Assembly (NCBI GenBank): GCA_035079385.1
Contig: JAVHKY010000013.1
Span: forward strand, 7,190,001-7,254,000
Direction of reading: 5' to 3'
Length of the DNA: 64,000 nucleotides
DNA from: Aspidiotus rigidus
Taxonomy: Eukaryota; Arthropoda; Insecta; Hemiptera; Diaspididae
The translations under genes and the position numbers were made by a program. Position 1 is the stretch's first letter. Each line of letters opens with the position of its first letter. Under the pieces are notes generated by a model. The model was given only the letters and a program-made list of their open reading frames with translations. It had not been told where the DNA came from and made no database searches. This document shows, one piece after another, positions 11,955 to 24,065 of this stretch.

Positions 11955-12735
11955 ATTCAAAGTGGGTAGAAAGTTCAGGAATGGTCACCAAATTGCAAAT
12001 AAATAATTAAAAAAATGAAATTAAAATACAAAATGAATCGAAAATTAAAGAGTTGAAATTTCCAAAATTTCGAGTGACTTATGAACAACATGTTTCGGAT
12101 CCGACTGGCGCAGATCACCTTCAGGTGTGAGCTGTGAACTCGGCGATTAAAGAAAGCAGAAACCGCATTACACATAATTAGGATGTGTCAGGGATGTTAT
12201 AGCGAAGGAAAGGATTGAAATAAACAGCATCCAGGTTGTTGAACGGGCGGTAACCAGAAAGGCGAGAACGATTTAGAGTTTCGATGGTGTAGCTCTCCTT
12301 CAACCTACACATGCTGCGACGTGAACATGGCTGAAGGGTGAGCTCCTTGAAACATTGGCGAGTCATAGCGGAACTATCATCATCCTTCCTTGTGGTACAG
12401 TTACTAGCGCTTAACTTATCCAGTTTATTGAAATTTGTACGATGCTTGGGGAACCTTACTGCGAGGGTTCTACCCGTCTGGTTTATGTATGATTCCCCTA
12501 ACTGGCAAGTCAGCCGGTAAATCCTAGAAGCCTCCAAGGCTGGTATTGGATCCTCAAGACGAAAAGGTCACGAACCCTGATTAGGGGATAGACCACCCCC
12601 TCATAACCAGCGCGGCGGAGCTCCCTGGCTAATCGGTCGGAATCGCGACCCAAATAAGGCATCCGGAGCCACTTAGTTCTAGGTTGAGTTGAGGCGGAAG
12701 GAGGGAAGGTGGAAACCGGAGAGCTGCAGAACGAC
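11955..12735 (-). pseudogene. Penelope-like element, 5'-truncated inverted copy (thumb + GIY-YIG)
   Basis: On the minus strand this encodes the C-terminal part of a Penelope-like polyprotein: TKWLRMPYLGRDSDRLAREL (RT thumb region), then a GIY-YIG domain (IYRLTCQLGESYINQTGR ... EHR), then the C-terminal tail. It is the reverse complement of 13985-14790, including the noncoding 3' tail out to 'aaagttcaggaa'. Such a partial copy placed head to head upstream of the main copy is a known arrangement of Penelope elements. The frame changes several times, so it is inactive. Confidence 0.8.
12086..12150 (-). ncRNA. Hammerhead-ribozyme-like motif in Penelope 3' region (inverted copy)
   Basis: Read on the minus strand: CTGAAGG core (12118-12124), a possible stem II (GG..ATC with GATCC), then GAAAC (12092-12096). 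The flanking CGAGT and ACTCG can pair as stem I. Penelope-like elements are known to carry hammerheads in their terminal repeats. The conserved A at core position 7 is G here and stem III is short, so activity is doubtful. Confidence 0.4.
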
Positions 12736-12739
12736 AGCA

Positions 12740-14660
12740 TTTCAGAACACGTAAAGTGAGAGACCTCATTACTTCTGTGATTGGAAACAATCCTCTCTCC
12801 TCTATTAACCCCGATGTACGAGCGTTCGCTTTTGAGATAAAAAAATAGCCATTGTCGAGGCTGACGAAGGTGATGCTTTGGTCGTTATAAACAGGACCGT
12901 TTATGAGAAACGGGTTCACTCCTTCTTACGTGACTAGAAGACTGTTGTAAGGTCCCTCTTTCTGGATGGTTTCAGCACGCAAGTACGCTCCGCCATATCG
13001 TCTTCAGTATACGTCATACCTGAAGGGAAGACGGCACATCTTAAGCAAATGACCTTCTCTACTTCTAGGTTGTACGGTCAGGTCAAGATTCACAAGCCTG
13101 GCCCGCCTATCAGACCAGTTGCTGCAAGTTATACGAGCCCGGCATTTCTATTATCGAAATCCTTGAAATCGTGGTTCAGTGAAATCCCAAATTTTGAGCC
13201 CTCCCATGGAATAAGGAACTCGTCCCACTTGGCCTATGAGCTCAAGGACTTCCGCTTCACCTCACCAGTAGCTGTAGACTAGTTTCCTTCGATACCGTCT
13301 CCTTGTTCACGTCTATTCCGGTTGAGTTTGCTGTTGATGCTATGTACAAGCTGATCGTGAAGGTTGGGGCAACTTTTGAGGTAGCCGACGAGTTCGAAAA
13401 ACTCATTTTACTCTGTGCCGAAAAGAATGTCTGCCTCTTCGACGAACAAGTTTTCCGCTTCCCTGCAGGTCTTCCTATGGGTGGTTCTCTCTTCTTCATC
13501 ATCGTCGATGTATTTTTGGACCAGCTGGAACGCTGGATACTTCGGTTCTCCAAACGTGTCTTGGCGATGACGTGTTTTGCGTGTGGACAGGTAATGATGC
13601 TGAACTACAAATTTTCCTTACTGACCTCAATTCTTGCCACAGAAACATCTAATTCACTACGGAGGTGGGGAACAAGGAGCTAAACTTCCTCGATCTATGT
13701 ATCTGATTGACACCAGATAACATCGATGACGAATTACACTTGTGCCTGAATTAAACTTATACTGGTGTGTCAATTCACCAATGTTCGCTTCACCCTACTT
13801 GGCGTAAATATGCCACCCTCTACTCCGCTATTGACCGCATGTAACGTCTGAAAAAAAGAAAGAAACCGAGACTATCCAAGCTGTTGCTTCAGAAATGGTT
13901 TAAGAGTGGATGTCAGTTCCCTGATCAAGAGGATCACCCCACGCCATTCTCTGGAATGCTCTCGTTTTGAGCCAGGATTCACCGAATTCGCTTCGTCGCA
14001 CTTCTGCAGCGCTCCGGTTTCCACCTTCCCTCCTTCCGCCTCAACTCAACCTAGAACTAAGTGGCTCCGGATGCCTTATCTGGGTCGCGATTCCGACCGA
14101 TTAGCCAGGGAGCTCCGCCGCGCTGGTTATGAGGTGGGGGTTCTGTCCCCTAATCAGGGTTCGTGACCTGTTTGTCTTGAAGGCTCCAATACCAACCTTG
14201 GAGGCTTCTAGGATTTACCGGCTGACTTGCCAGTTAGGGGAATCATACATAAACCAGACGGGTAGAACCCTCGCAGTAAGGTTCTCCGAGCATCGTACAG
14301 ATTTCAATTAATTGGATAAGTTGTGCGCTAGTAACTTTACCACAAGGAAGGATGATGATAGTTTCGCTATGTCTCGCGACTGTGTCGGGAAAGCTCACCC
14401 CTTCAGCAATGTTCACGTCGCCATGTTACATCGATACGAAAAGGGTAGACGCAAAAATAGATTGGAGGAGTACTACACCATCGAATCTCAAAATCGTTCT
14501 TGCCTTTTTGGTTACCGCCTGCTCAACAACCTGGATGCTGTTTATTTCAATCCTTTCCTCCGCTATAAGATCCCTGACTCATGCTGATTATGTGTCTTTA
14601 TCGCCGAGTTCACACCTGAAGATGGTGTGCGCCAGTCGTAGCGAAACATGTTGTGCATAA
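12740..14660 (+). pseudogene. Penelope-like retroelement, RT + GIY-YIG (degenerate)
   Basis: In order: an N-terminal segment (about 12744-12940, ending in ADEGDALVVINRTVYEKR, the 'DKGNTVV' region of Penelope RTs); fingers (13049-13282, YGQVKIHKPGPPIRPVAAS); palm with VSFDTVSLFTSIP (from about 13279) and LPMGGSLFFIIVDVFLDQLE; the catalytic box, which reads LGDD instead of YVDD near 13560; EVGNKELNFLDLCI; thumb (14000-14165); and GIY-YIG (14197-14330, YINQTGRTLAVRFSEHR). Stops and frameshifts interrupt it at many points and the catalytic Tyr-Val pair is lost. Penelope elements insert by target-primed reverse transcription using the GIY-YIG nuclease. Confidence 0.85.
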
Positions 14661-14665
14661 GTCGA
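14604..14665 (+). ncRNA. Hammerhead-ribozyme-like motif in Penelope 3' region (main copy)
   Basis: Has CTGAAGA (14616-14622, matching the CUGANGA core), a TGGTG...CGCCA stem, and GAAAC (14643-14647). Extra bases separate the stem from GAAAC, so the fold is imperfect. It is the counterpart of the motif at 12086-12150. Confidence 0.4.
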
Positions 14666-14790
14666 TCAAAATTCTAAAGAATTCAACTCTTTAATTTTTG
14701 ATTTATTTTGTATTTTAATTTTATTTTCTCAATTATTTATTTGCGATTTTGTGACATTTCCTGAACCTTCTACCAACTTTTAATAATACG

Positions 14791-16890
14791 TACACTTACG
14801 TGAGTGTTTCTCGGCGTTCTTTATAATGACTAAACCGTGTAGTTATGAAGACTCTTTATTCCTTACTTCCTTATATTTTCAAATGCTCTATCTTATACTA
14901 GTGTTCAACACACTTCTGAAAATTGTCCCATTTTATTGGTGATTGGCTGTACTCACTTTATCCATTCCGTCACTTTGTGGGTTTCCACCCCTTTTTTTAT
15001 GTAAGTACTACCGATAGAGAGGGTAAAAGTTCAACACCTTTTCTCGTTCCCCGTACTCTCAAATCGTTGTTCGTTTCCCAAAGTACCCTGTATCATATCC
15101 TCCATCTTATGTATCCATAACAACTAAGAAACAGTACCCAATGATAACTGCGCTCTCTACCTACTTCGATTGTCTCACGATCTAACTCCATGCAAATTAA
15201 TGATCCGGTTGAGCAATCGAAAAAAAACATCGATCTAGAGAATTTCTCGCCTTCTTCCAATCCCCTCAGGTTTCCAGCGAGCAAGCATCCGACCTTTCCC
15301 GAAAAAGTAACACACTCAAGCGGAACTGGAAATACTCTCGTGGGAAGCACTCATTCAGTTTTCAAAAAGTATAGAAGAAAAAAATGCATTCACTATTTTT
15401 TATAGACACTCGTTTTATTGCTGAAGAACTAAAATTTTCGGACTTCGAATAGAATTATCTTCTTTTTATGTTTGATTTGCAAATTCATTAATCAACAGTG
15501 AACTCCGGCAGTAAAAATAAAAAAAAAAAATACGCGTATGGCTACTGATCAAGGACATCACCTGTGGAGCGAAATTTCAGATCGGAGTCACTGAAGTAGT
15601 CGCGTTCGTAAATTTCTATTCTACTCAGACGATCACTGACTCAAAATTAGAATTCGAGGACTGATTTACTGAAGAACTACTTTTCCCTGAAATTTTTCGT
15701 CGATAAAACGAACAGGTCCATTTATTTTAATTTCGTGGCTTGGCATTCCTCTAAAAAATATTTTAAAAGAATACAATTTTTCCAAAAATTTATTACGTGA
15801 GAAAGTTTATTACATCACATAAACCTAGTTCTGAATAAATACGGAACCAAAACCAGTTCTCACTCGTGATAAAAACTCTCGTTCCCATTTTTATTTATTA
15901 TAATTTGTAATACACACGTGTGCCGATGTCTGCTCGGGTATCATCATTAGTTTACCGGCACATTTTCACTGAAATTTCTGTGTTACATTTTCTTCCATCA
16001 CTTCGCTCTCGTTTTCATTTTTCCACCAACCAAACTAACGACCTATGATTCAGAGTCGACGAAATTCGTAAAAGAGCGGCAATAAAATGACATCATCGTC
16101 CTATGTCTGCGACGTAATCTCCGCCAGACTCTCGCATCACTCGCGATCGGAAATTTCGACAAAAAATAATAATTAATTAATACATATTTTTCTTTCTTTC
16201 CGTTCTCTTTTTCTTCTTCAATGTAATATATATACAATGTTCTTCACGATATTTGTTCACGCGACCTTAAAATTGCTCAACAGCAGTAATGATGATGGAT
16301 CATCGCAGACAATCAGATTACTTCGATGATAACGATTAAGATGGGAAGACAATTTCTCTTCTTCATTTGGAATCGATCCGTTAGCATCGAAATTACATTA
16401 CAGAACGCTCGCGGTGCCTAACATTTAATTTTGGCGAGGAAATACTTATCAAATAAATGAAATTGACGGTTTCCTGGTATTAAGAGCGTTACAACCGTGA
16501 TATAATATTATTCGAAATTGAAAAATAAATGAAGGTTGAAAGGTCAAGCTTCATCTGGAAAAATGAAAAACTCTTGAAAGGTTGAGCGCTCTTTATCTGT
16601 GGATTATAAATTTAAAGGTCCGCCTATTTCAGTCCTTCTTATTTTTGATATCGAGTTCAATTGTCTAAACAATAAAGACTATTGCTCAGATACTTTCACG
16701 AGTAGAAAAGCAATGAATTCTGCGATATTTTGATGTTCAAGATTTTTGACGTCTTTACCCACAGTTGAGGCGAGCAACCAGTTGTGCACTCGGGTGACTA
16801 GCACCATGTCCGCGCGTTCATTCGGAAATTTAATCTAATGTAGGAAATTCCGGTATAGAAAGGATGAGACGTAATCAGAGACTTCGGAAA
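14791..16890. other. Intron sequence with no recognised feature
   Basis: AT-rich with stops in all frames. Some blocks (15900-16330) have more CG dinucleotides, but nothing recognisable was seen. Confidence 0.4.
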
Positions 16891-17569
16891 ATTTACATTA
16901 AAGAGAGGAGGCAGACAAGAGGGTGAGTCATAAGCAGGGCGCAAAATAGCGTGACGACGTGGGGGGGCTTCGAAAAATTTTGGAGAGAGGATTCCTTGAA
17001 GAAAAAAACAGGAGGAGAATGTGGCGTTATCAGGGCGTAAGTCTCATGTGACTGAAAAGCAGAGAGGAAAGATAGCTGACCTGTTTGAAGAAATCGAAAA
17101 AATTTCGAGCGCCGAACTGCACAGAGGGAAGAAAAACTCGATTCAAGAACAAAGGCGAGAGATACTTGAGCCATTGTACATACTAAGACTAGATCCTCAT
17201 TCAAAAAAAAAAAAAAAAGTATCATTAATTGATGTATGGATGAACAATCAAATGAGGAAAGAACAAGTTGAAAAGTACTCAATATTTCAGAACACTCGTA
17301 ATATTTACGATTTAAAATGCGCTGCTGACTCTCTAATGACGCTTTCATACTCACCACCGAATTTACCGCTATATCCACCTGCCTTTCTTTTCTCACCCGC
17401 TTTTCCCTTCCTCGCAAATTGTTTGTACTATTTGATTTTTCTTCTCATCTTTATTTGCTACCCATGCTCCTCATCTTACCAATCCTATCGTCCAACGAAC
17501 TCTCATTCTTATATACCCGTAAGTTTTTTGTCACCCTTCATTTCTTCTCAGTTTATTTATTTCAGGAAA

Positions 17570-18110
17570 AAAAAACGGCGTCGCCGCTTTAGTCGCATGA
17601 ATCCTTCGCCTCCTCTTTTATATAGCCAACTCAAGACCTACAAACTGAATCTTCCTTTGCGTTCCGTCATCGCTTACTACACCGGAGCTTCTTATAAATT
17701 GACTCGTTATTTTGGTAAATTGTTTCGCCTTCATTGGAACTCTTCTCCTCAATACGCTACCATTGACTCCTCTGGTCTCGCTTCTAAATTAAAAGACTAT
17801 TCCCGATGTGTTCAACGTCCGGTTGCCCAGAGTATTAGCTACATGTTGGATGTGTATACCATCTCCGAGTTCTGCACCCTTATGCATCAGCAAGAACATT
17901 TGTCTCTACCAAGGTGCGGCCTTCCTATGAGCGCGCCTCTTACTTCGCTCGTTGCTGCCGTTTTCATAGACAAGCTCGAAAACGACCTCAATGACAGCAC
18001 TATTTTCCTTCAACCTCACATTCTTCTTTGGCTTCGTCACGACATTCTTGGCTCCTCGTGCATTCTCAATTCCCCTACCTCTCACTTGAATTCCATTCAT
18101 TAGAATATAT
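17570..18110 (+). pseudogene. Penelope-like RT fragment (divergent lineage)
   Basis: Reads PPLLYSQLKTYKLNLPLRSV ... ASYKLTRYFGKLF, matching the Penelope 'P.LYG.PK.HK...PLRPI....' finger segment, followed after a decayed palm by CGLPMSAPLTSLVAAVFIDK, matching 'GLPMG.PLSP.LA..FM'. The expected YVDD box is not preserved. Wording of the motifs differs from the copies at 12740 and 45548, so this is a separate subfamily. The open frame upstream (17021-17560) shows no domain. Confidence 0.7.
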
Positions 18111-18439
18111 ATTTCACTCGACAACTAGGTTGTCTCTCCATCAATTATCTGAAGATTGATTTGGGAGCCTCGAAGAAATAGTAACAGCGACATTTCTCGC
18201 AACGGCATTTCGACTCCCATATGATTACCATGAGGGCGTTTCGATCACTGGTCAGTGCTTCAGAATTGAAAATAAAGCTTCGTACTAGCCCTAAACTAGA
18301 CTTATACTGGACAAAGAAGGAGGCGAACGAGCGAGCTTCATACTACATCTAGGCTTCTTTTAAACTAAAGGCTTCTTTTCAAAAACTCCATATATTCTCA
18401 CGAAACAGACGCTCATATGAAAGTACGACCCTTCTTCCT

Positions 18440-18790
18440 TGTAGCCCATAATATAGGATAGTGGACTTTCGCCCCATGAAAATAACTCAAAAAATATTTT
18501 TCCTAAGAATGTAGATAACTGCTCGCTGCATAGGCTTTCTTAAAAAAGTCACAAAAAGCGTGAAAGCCAATCGCCCAAAATATTTCATATCAGATTTACG
18601 CTAAACCAAGAAAGGGGGTGAACGAGCGGAGCGAGTGAGCCCCACGCAAGCTGAAGAGTGATAGCCCAAAATATATCTTATCAGACTTTTGCCCCATGAA
18701 CCCATAAATTTAGACAATTGCTTCATAGGCTTTCTCCGAAGCGTCACAAAAGGCGTGTAGTTCAATGAAAGTAGGGGCGAAAGTGAAGTA
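18440..18790. repeat. Diverged tandem duplication, about 215-bp unit
   Basis: Two units begin 'tagccca(t/a)aatata' and share 'ccccatgaa', 'cataggctttct' and 'gtcacaaaa'. Between them lies 'aacgagcggagcgagtgagc', a sequence like the GC hairpin often seen near insect Helitron 3' ends, but no CTRR end follows. Confidence 0.5.
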
Positions 18791-18891
18791 ATATCTCACA
18801 AGCGCGCGCTTGACCTAGTAGAAGCGTAGATTAGAATATTTCAAGACGACTGCTAAAATATAAAAAGGGGGGCATGAAACATGATCTTCAT

Positions 18892-19806
18892 TCATTTGGC
18901 TACGCCAGACAATTTTAGAAATATTGTTTGTGGAAACGGGAAGGCTGAGAGACCATAGCCTCGAAATGTAATAGAATGTGCTACATCGCACGCCTCCTCA
19001 CCTCCTTTTGGAACTACTCCCATCGTTGTGATTACTATTGGCAGTGTTATCGTTCTCATTTTCCACTGCTTCTGGATCTCTATGGCCAGTTCTCGGTATT
19101 TGTTCGTCTTCTGTTGGACCGTCTTCGTCATGTTATTCTGGTTTGGCACAGCTATATCCACTAGGTACGCTACTTTCTCTGCTTTGTCTTTCACAACGAT
19201 GTCCGGTCCGTTATGTGCAACCGATTTGTAGGTGTATATAGTGCGGTCCCGCAATATTTTGACTTGGTCATCTTGGGTAATTGTGGCCGGTTTGTATTCC
19301 CAATATGGCTTTTCATGTTCCAGGACCTTCCACTTTCTGGCTATTGCACTGTGGGCTGTCGAGGCCTGGTGCCTTCCAGTTGCTTAGTTTTTTAAGTATT
19401 GTCTTAAATTCTTCTAATGTGACTGGGCTATCTGGCATTGCTTGTACACGTATGTCACTCATTATTCTTCCACTCTTTTAACCCAATATGCTTCTTCATT
19501 GTGTTTGACTTTGTGTGACCAGATACCTTCCCAGAACTCTGTTATAGCTTCTTTTGTAGGAACTTCAGTGTTTTGTCCACTGTCTTCTTTCTCGCCCATA
19601 TTTCGGTAGAATATTTTCTCGTTATTTCTGAGGGTTTTGTTGTCTATTCTTCTGTGGTGGCTTTTTGTATATGCCCTCAATTTAGCTGCTTTGGTGACCA
19701 GCTTCTGTTTTATTGAGTCTTGAATTTCCATGAGGTCCTTGTTCTTATCCTCGTATTTGGCGTGGTTTTGATATTTCCTCTTCAATTTCTCAAGTTGATT
19801 CTTCAT
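18892..19806 (-). pseudogene. LINE-type retrotransposon fragment, internally deleted
   Basis: On the minus strand, 19462-19806 encodes the region just before the RT (NEKIFYRNMGEKED ... ITEFWEGIWS), then TLEEFKTILKKLSNWKAPG near 19400. The sequence then jumps to the C-terminal segment at 18892-19340 (YWEYKPATITQ ... RDRTIYTYKSVAHNGPDIVV ... VDIAVPNQNNM ... WKMRTITLPIVITTMGVVPK). This resembles site-specific-type LINEs with a restriction-like endonuclease (R2/R4-like group). The whole RT core is missing, so it is dead. Confidence 0.7.
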
Positions 19807-19834
19807 TCGTCTACTCCTTTGCTCCTGCTTTTTT

Positions 19835-20021
19835 ATTGGGGTTCAACCCCCCCCCCCCCCAAAAAAAAAAAAAAAAATGAGTTTTTCGCCTATATCGCGT
19901 GAAATTGAAATTTTATTTGAAAATGTTTCAAACGAAAGTTGTTCCTCGTTAAATTTTCTACCGAATAACGTATTCAACTTTCAGCCTATGTCAATTAGTG
20001 CCTTTGCAAAGGGCGTTCAAA
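19835..20021. mobile_element. Partial copy of the 1.4-kb TIR element
   Basis: Matches positions about 7983-8150 of copy 1 ('gggttc...cgcctatatcgcgtgaaattg ... cctttgcaaagggcgttcaaaa') and is joined directly at 20021 to the duplicated segment. It begins in a C13/A17 homopolymer run. Confidence 0.7.
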
Positions 20022-20966
20022 ATTTTATCATCCGCGGTGTACACCCCCAGAATTCCTCCTTTTTTTCTAATAATTTGGATTTTAAATTGATAAGTTGGGT
20101 ACCATTTTCATTGAGTAGTTTTCGCATATAAGCCAGCAAGAAAAATTACTTTACGTCCTGCGATGACGTTTTCCAGTGACATGGTTGGGGTAACTCTAAT
20201 GAAAAAAAAACCTATAATGTACGAGAAGAGGAAGAAAATTAATAATATTGTCCATCAACTAAGAATGATATTGTTTCGAAAACACTCGTGTCTACTCTAT
20301 AATAATTAACAACACGACGTCGTTTGCGTCCACGTTCATTCTTCACGAGTCGTAACGGAGGACGACGACACTTCTCCCGCTAAGTTCCGTATCTCCCTAT
20401 TTTTTGAGTGGGCTGATCCAAGAGAAAAAACAAGAGACCACAATTTGTTGCAACTGAATTTTTATAGAGAACTTTCTCGCCAAACTTTCGAGGGACTTGA
20501 CAGAACATGGAGTTGGAATACATAAGCTGTGTTTGTGCATGCGGCAAGGATCACCATAGTGTAGGCGAATAAGAAAAAAATTAGATGCCACTGCATGACT
20601 GCAATGGCAAGGGGGAAACCCCTGTCCCGAGTCCCCTAAAGCTTGAAGTTTTTCCAAGTCCTGAAAATCATGACGTGACAAATTGAACGCGCTGCAATTT
20701 CAAGGAAGCCGTCGTCTTTCCAAGTCCCGCTCCTATCATATAATTATAGCTCGGAGGTAAGAATTTTTGTATGTCCCCTTCCTATCATATATAGCTAGAG
20801 GGTCGAAATGTTTCTGAGTCCATCTCCTACCATATATAGCTCGGAGGTAGGAATTTTTCCAAGTCCGCCTCCCCTCTCCGTGACGTCATCAACGTCGCTC
20901 GCGCCCGCGGACGAAAATTTCCTGGAAGTCCCCCAACAAAACAGAAAGCGCAGCGGGTTCCCCGCT
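20022..20966. repeat. Inverted copy of 9296-10233
   Basis: Near-identical reverse complement, beginning 'ttttatcatccgcggtgtac' and ending in the hairpin AGCGGGTTCCCCGCT (20952-20966). It includes the 'gagctatatatgatagga' block in the minus orientation (20715-20860). Confidence 0.8.
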
Positions 20967-22434
20967 AAAAAAAATATTTCGCTGGAGCCAACGTTTCTTT
21001 GCTGAAAATGGTTCAGAATGTGGTCCTGAACAACATACTAAAAATCTCACGTTTTCCCACTAGAGCCTTTTTTATGGGGGTCGAACTCACAAAAATTAGT
21101 TTTTCGCCTATATCGCGTGAAATTGAAATTTTATTAAAAAATGTTTCGAACAAAAGTTGTTCCTCGTTAAATTTCCTACCTAATAACGTATTTAACTTTC
21201 AGCCCATGTCAATTAGTGTCTTTGCAAAGGGCGTTCAAAAGAGTCCCAAAATCAGTTTTTCCATATATCTCCCAAAATTGAAATTTCATTAGAAAATGTT
21301 TCAAACAAAATTTTATCCTCGTTAAATTTGCTATAAAATAAGCTACTCATCCTTCAGGACGTTCTGTTTTAATATAGGTTCAGACCCCCCAAGATTTAGT
21401 CTTTTGCTTATATCTTGTCTAATATAAATTTTATTACAAAATGTTTCGAACAAAAGTTGTTTCTCGTTAGATTTCCTAGCAAATAACGCATTCAAGGTTC
21501 GGAGTAGGTCAATTAGCGCCCCGTCAGAGCCTTTTAGGCCGTTCAAAAGAGGACCAAAATCAGTTTTCCATATATCTCCCAAAATTGAAATTTTATGAAA
21601 AAATGTTTCAATAAAAGTTGTAAATGAAGCTGTGAAGCGTCTTCAGTGGGAGGTAGAGGGGTTAAGTACTTTCGGACAAACTTTTTTCGCGAAAGCTTGA
21701 AACCGATATTTGTTCAATGGCTTGTCTCTTGTACTACCGTATATCAGAGAGTATTGCAGCTGCCTTAGAGTCTTCAATACAACGCGACTTAAATTGTTTT
21801 TATTTCAATACCTGGGTACCATGTGAGTCATGAATACGAGAAAAATATTTATTCAATTTCTATCTTTTCAATATTTCTATAACTGGTAAAAAAAAATAGC
21901 CTTTACAATCTGTAATGATGCAAAATTTCCATAAATCAGCACCAAAACTACCTGAATATAAAAAAAAAATATAGCATATCCTTCTATCTTTAATATCGAA
22001 AACCCTTGTTTACAAACTAGTTGCTCTATCCTAAAAGCTGAACAGCTCATTTGATAGGAAATTAAACGAAGAACAACTCTCATTTGAAACATTTTTTCAT
22101 AAAATTTCAATTTTGTAAGATGTATGGAAAACTAATTTTGGTCCTCTTTTGAACGACCTTTTAAGGCTTTGCCATGGCACTAATTGACCTAGGCCGAACC
22201 TTGAATACGTTATTTGGTAAGAAATTTTACGAGGAACAACTTTTGTTTGAAACATTTTTTAATAAAATTTCCATTTCACGCGATATAGGCGAAAAACTAA
22301 TTTTTGGGGGTTCAACCCCCGTAAAGAAAGAAGCTCCAGGGGAAAACACGGGATTTTTAGTACTTTGTTCAGTACCACATCCTGAACCATTTTCAGCAAA
22401 GAAACGTTTGCTCCAGCAAAATGTTTTTTTTTTT
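20967..22434. mobile_element. 1.4-kb terminal-inverted-repeat element, copy 2
   Basis: It has the same inverted ends ('atttcgctggagcc' and 'gctccagcaaaatg') and the same internal 165-bp units and unique core (about 21620-21870) as copy 1. With 20022-20966 it forms a 2.4-kb inverted counterpart of 7869-10233. Confidence 0.75.
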
Positions 22435-24065
22435 CTTATTTGCCTACGCTAACAAGTGCTATGACGTCTAGGAAAATTGATCCATTGAAAATCTATCGGA
22501 TGAACATTCAATTTTTCCAGAGCTCATATATCTCATGAAAATCATTTTTAGGATTTCTCTCTTATTCCTCGAATATGTAATGCCGATTTATACGAAACCA
22601 CGATCCAAAACTCGACTGCATTTACTCTCTCCAACTTGATGAAGAGTTTTATGTTGATGAACTTGTTTCCGAAGATAATGTGTCAGCGTTTGGATAGTAT
22701 GAGGTAGAGAATTATGTAAAATGTTTTTCTTCATGTGCGAGCGAGCGATTATTCGTAATCAGTGAAATCAAATGGTGACTTCGCTAATTTATAGTACTAA
22801 TAAAATAATTAGCGAAATATGATCCGCGAAATTGCAATAGAACGAAGAATTGTCTTTTTGTTGTGCGTTCAAAATTTTGACAGGAACATCGCTCCGTTAG
22901 TTCTGTGTGCATATAAAATAATGCTTTATGTCAGCGGATGAGAAAGGATTAATCGATTTCGTTGTGGATCCGTTACGCACCTCTTCTTTTTTTTGATCGT
23001 ATTCGCGCCCGTGTTTACGGAATTACCTTCCTCAATTATAATACAGAGAAATCGATCAGTGAAAGCACGAGATTTGAGTAGTTTATCTTTCGTGGGAATG
23101 CCTTTTTATAGCTTGTTCTAATCTTAGATAGGTATCTTCTCATCTTTCAGCTCACTTAGACGGACGTGCAAATATAGAGTATACTTAGTATGAATAAACC
23201 ACTTTTTATAACTTTTCGTAATTTTTATGCTCCTATCCTTTTTTCTATTATCATAAAGAATTTTATTGCATAAAAAAGAGAATAACAGAAATTATAAATT
23301 GGGTGGAAATGAAAAAATAACGCGAATATTTTAGGAGCCTTAATTACCTTATTATACCTGAATTAGACAGTGATGATATCAAGAGAGAAAGAGAACGGAT
23401 AATGCGGTAATGTAACAATGAATCAGTGATAACGAGTGTTGTGTCCAATGTGTTCGTAGCAAGCCAGCTTTGAAAATTCGTTTATTACTGGTGGATTTCT
23501 TTATGTGACCATGATTATTTTTACGATTCTTAGCACTGATTAACCTCTTCTGACGGAAAGCAAAAGTAAAGCACACAAAGAAACAAGTATTTACTTTTCC
23601 CTCTCCACTAATTAAAAATTTTCCAACTTTTTTGCTGAATCGCTATGCTGCAAAAAAAACCCTCAAATCTTCTATCGCGTGTGCAGTTGTCCGCCCTTCA
23701 TTGTGGAGTTAGTGTGGGCTACGTTCCCTCCGACAACGGTATCGACCCTTCCGGATACAGCGTCAGTGACAAAACCTTTTTGTTTTTTTTAGTAACCGCC
23801 AACCTGCTCTCTTTGAGAGTATGCTGAAAGTTACTTAGAGTCTGTTACATACAAATATTGATCATTTGACTCCTCAAACAGCTCTCTGCCAAATTATTGT
23901 AAGGCAATGAATTGATTTTCCCCTCTTTTCGAGGACGGATTAGCCAACTTTCTCCTCGGTAATGAAATACACTTCTGTTTCTGAGTCAAGATTGTTGAAA
24001 GTCCCTTAACTATTTCTTTTTACGTCTCTCAAAATAGGTCAACCCCCCCCCTTCTCTCTCTCGTA
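22435..24065. other. Intron sequence with no recognised feature
   Basis: Single-copy-looking, AT-rich sequence. The first bases ('cttatttgcctacgct') resemble the complement of the flank of copy 1 ('gtgtaggcaaattag'). Otherwise nothing was identified. Confidence 0.4.

Noticed and set aside
17021..17560. N-terminal part of the long + frame as a protein
   Set aside because: The composition is erratic, with a homopolymer-coded Lys run and a hydrophobic stretch from T-rich DNA; only the part after 17570 matches Penelope RT.
18610..18640. Helitron 3' end (aacgagcggagcgagtgagc)
   Set aside because: Hairpin-like, but no CTRR terminus follows and no matching 5' TC end was found.
19847..19877. C13/A17 run as a functional signal
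   Set aside because: It lies within a TIR-element fragment at a position that is 'ccccccaaaaa' in the other copies; simple slippage explains it.
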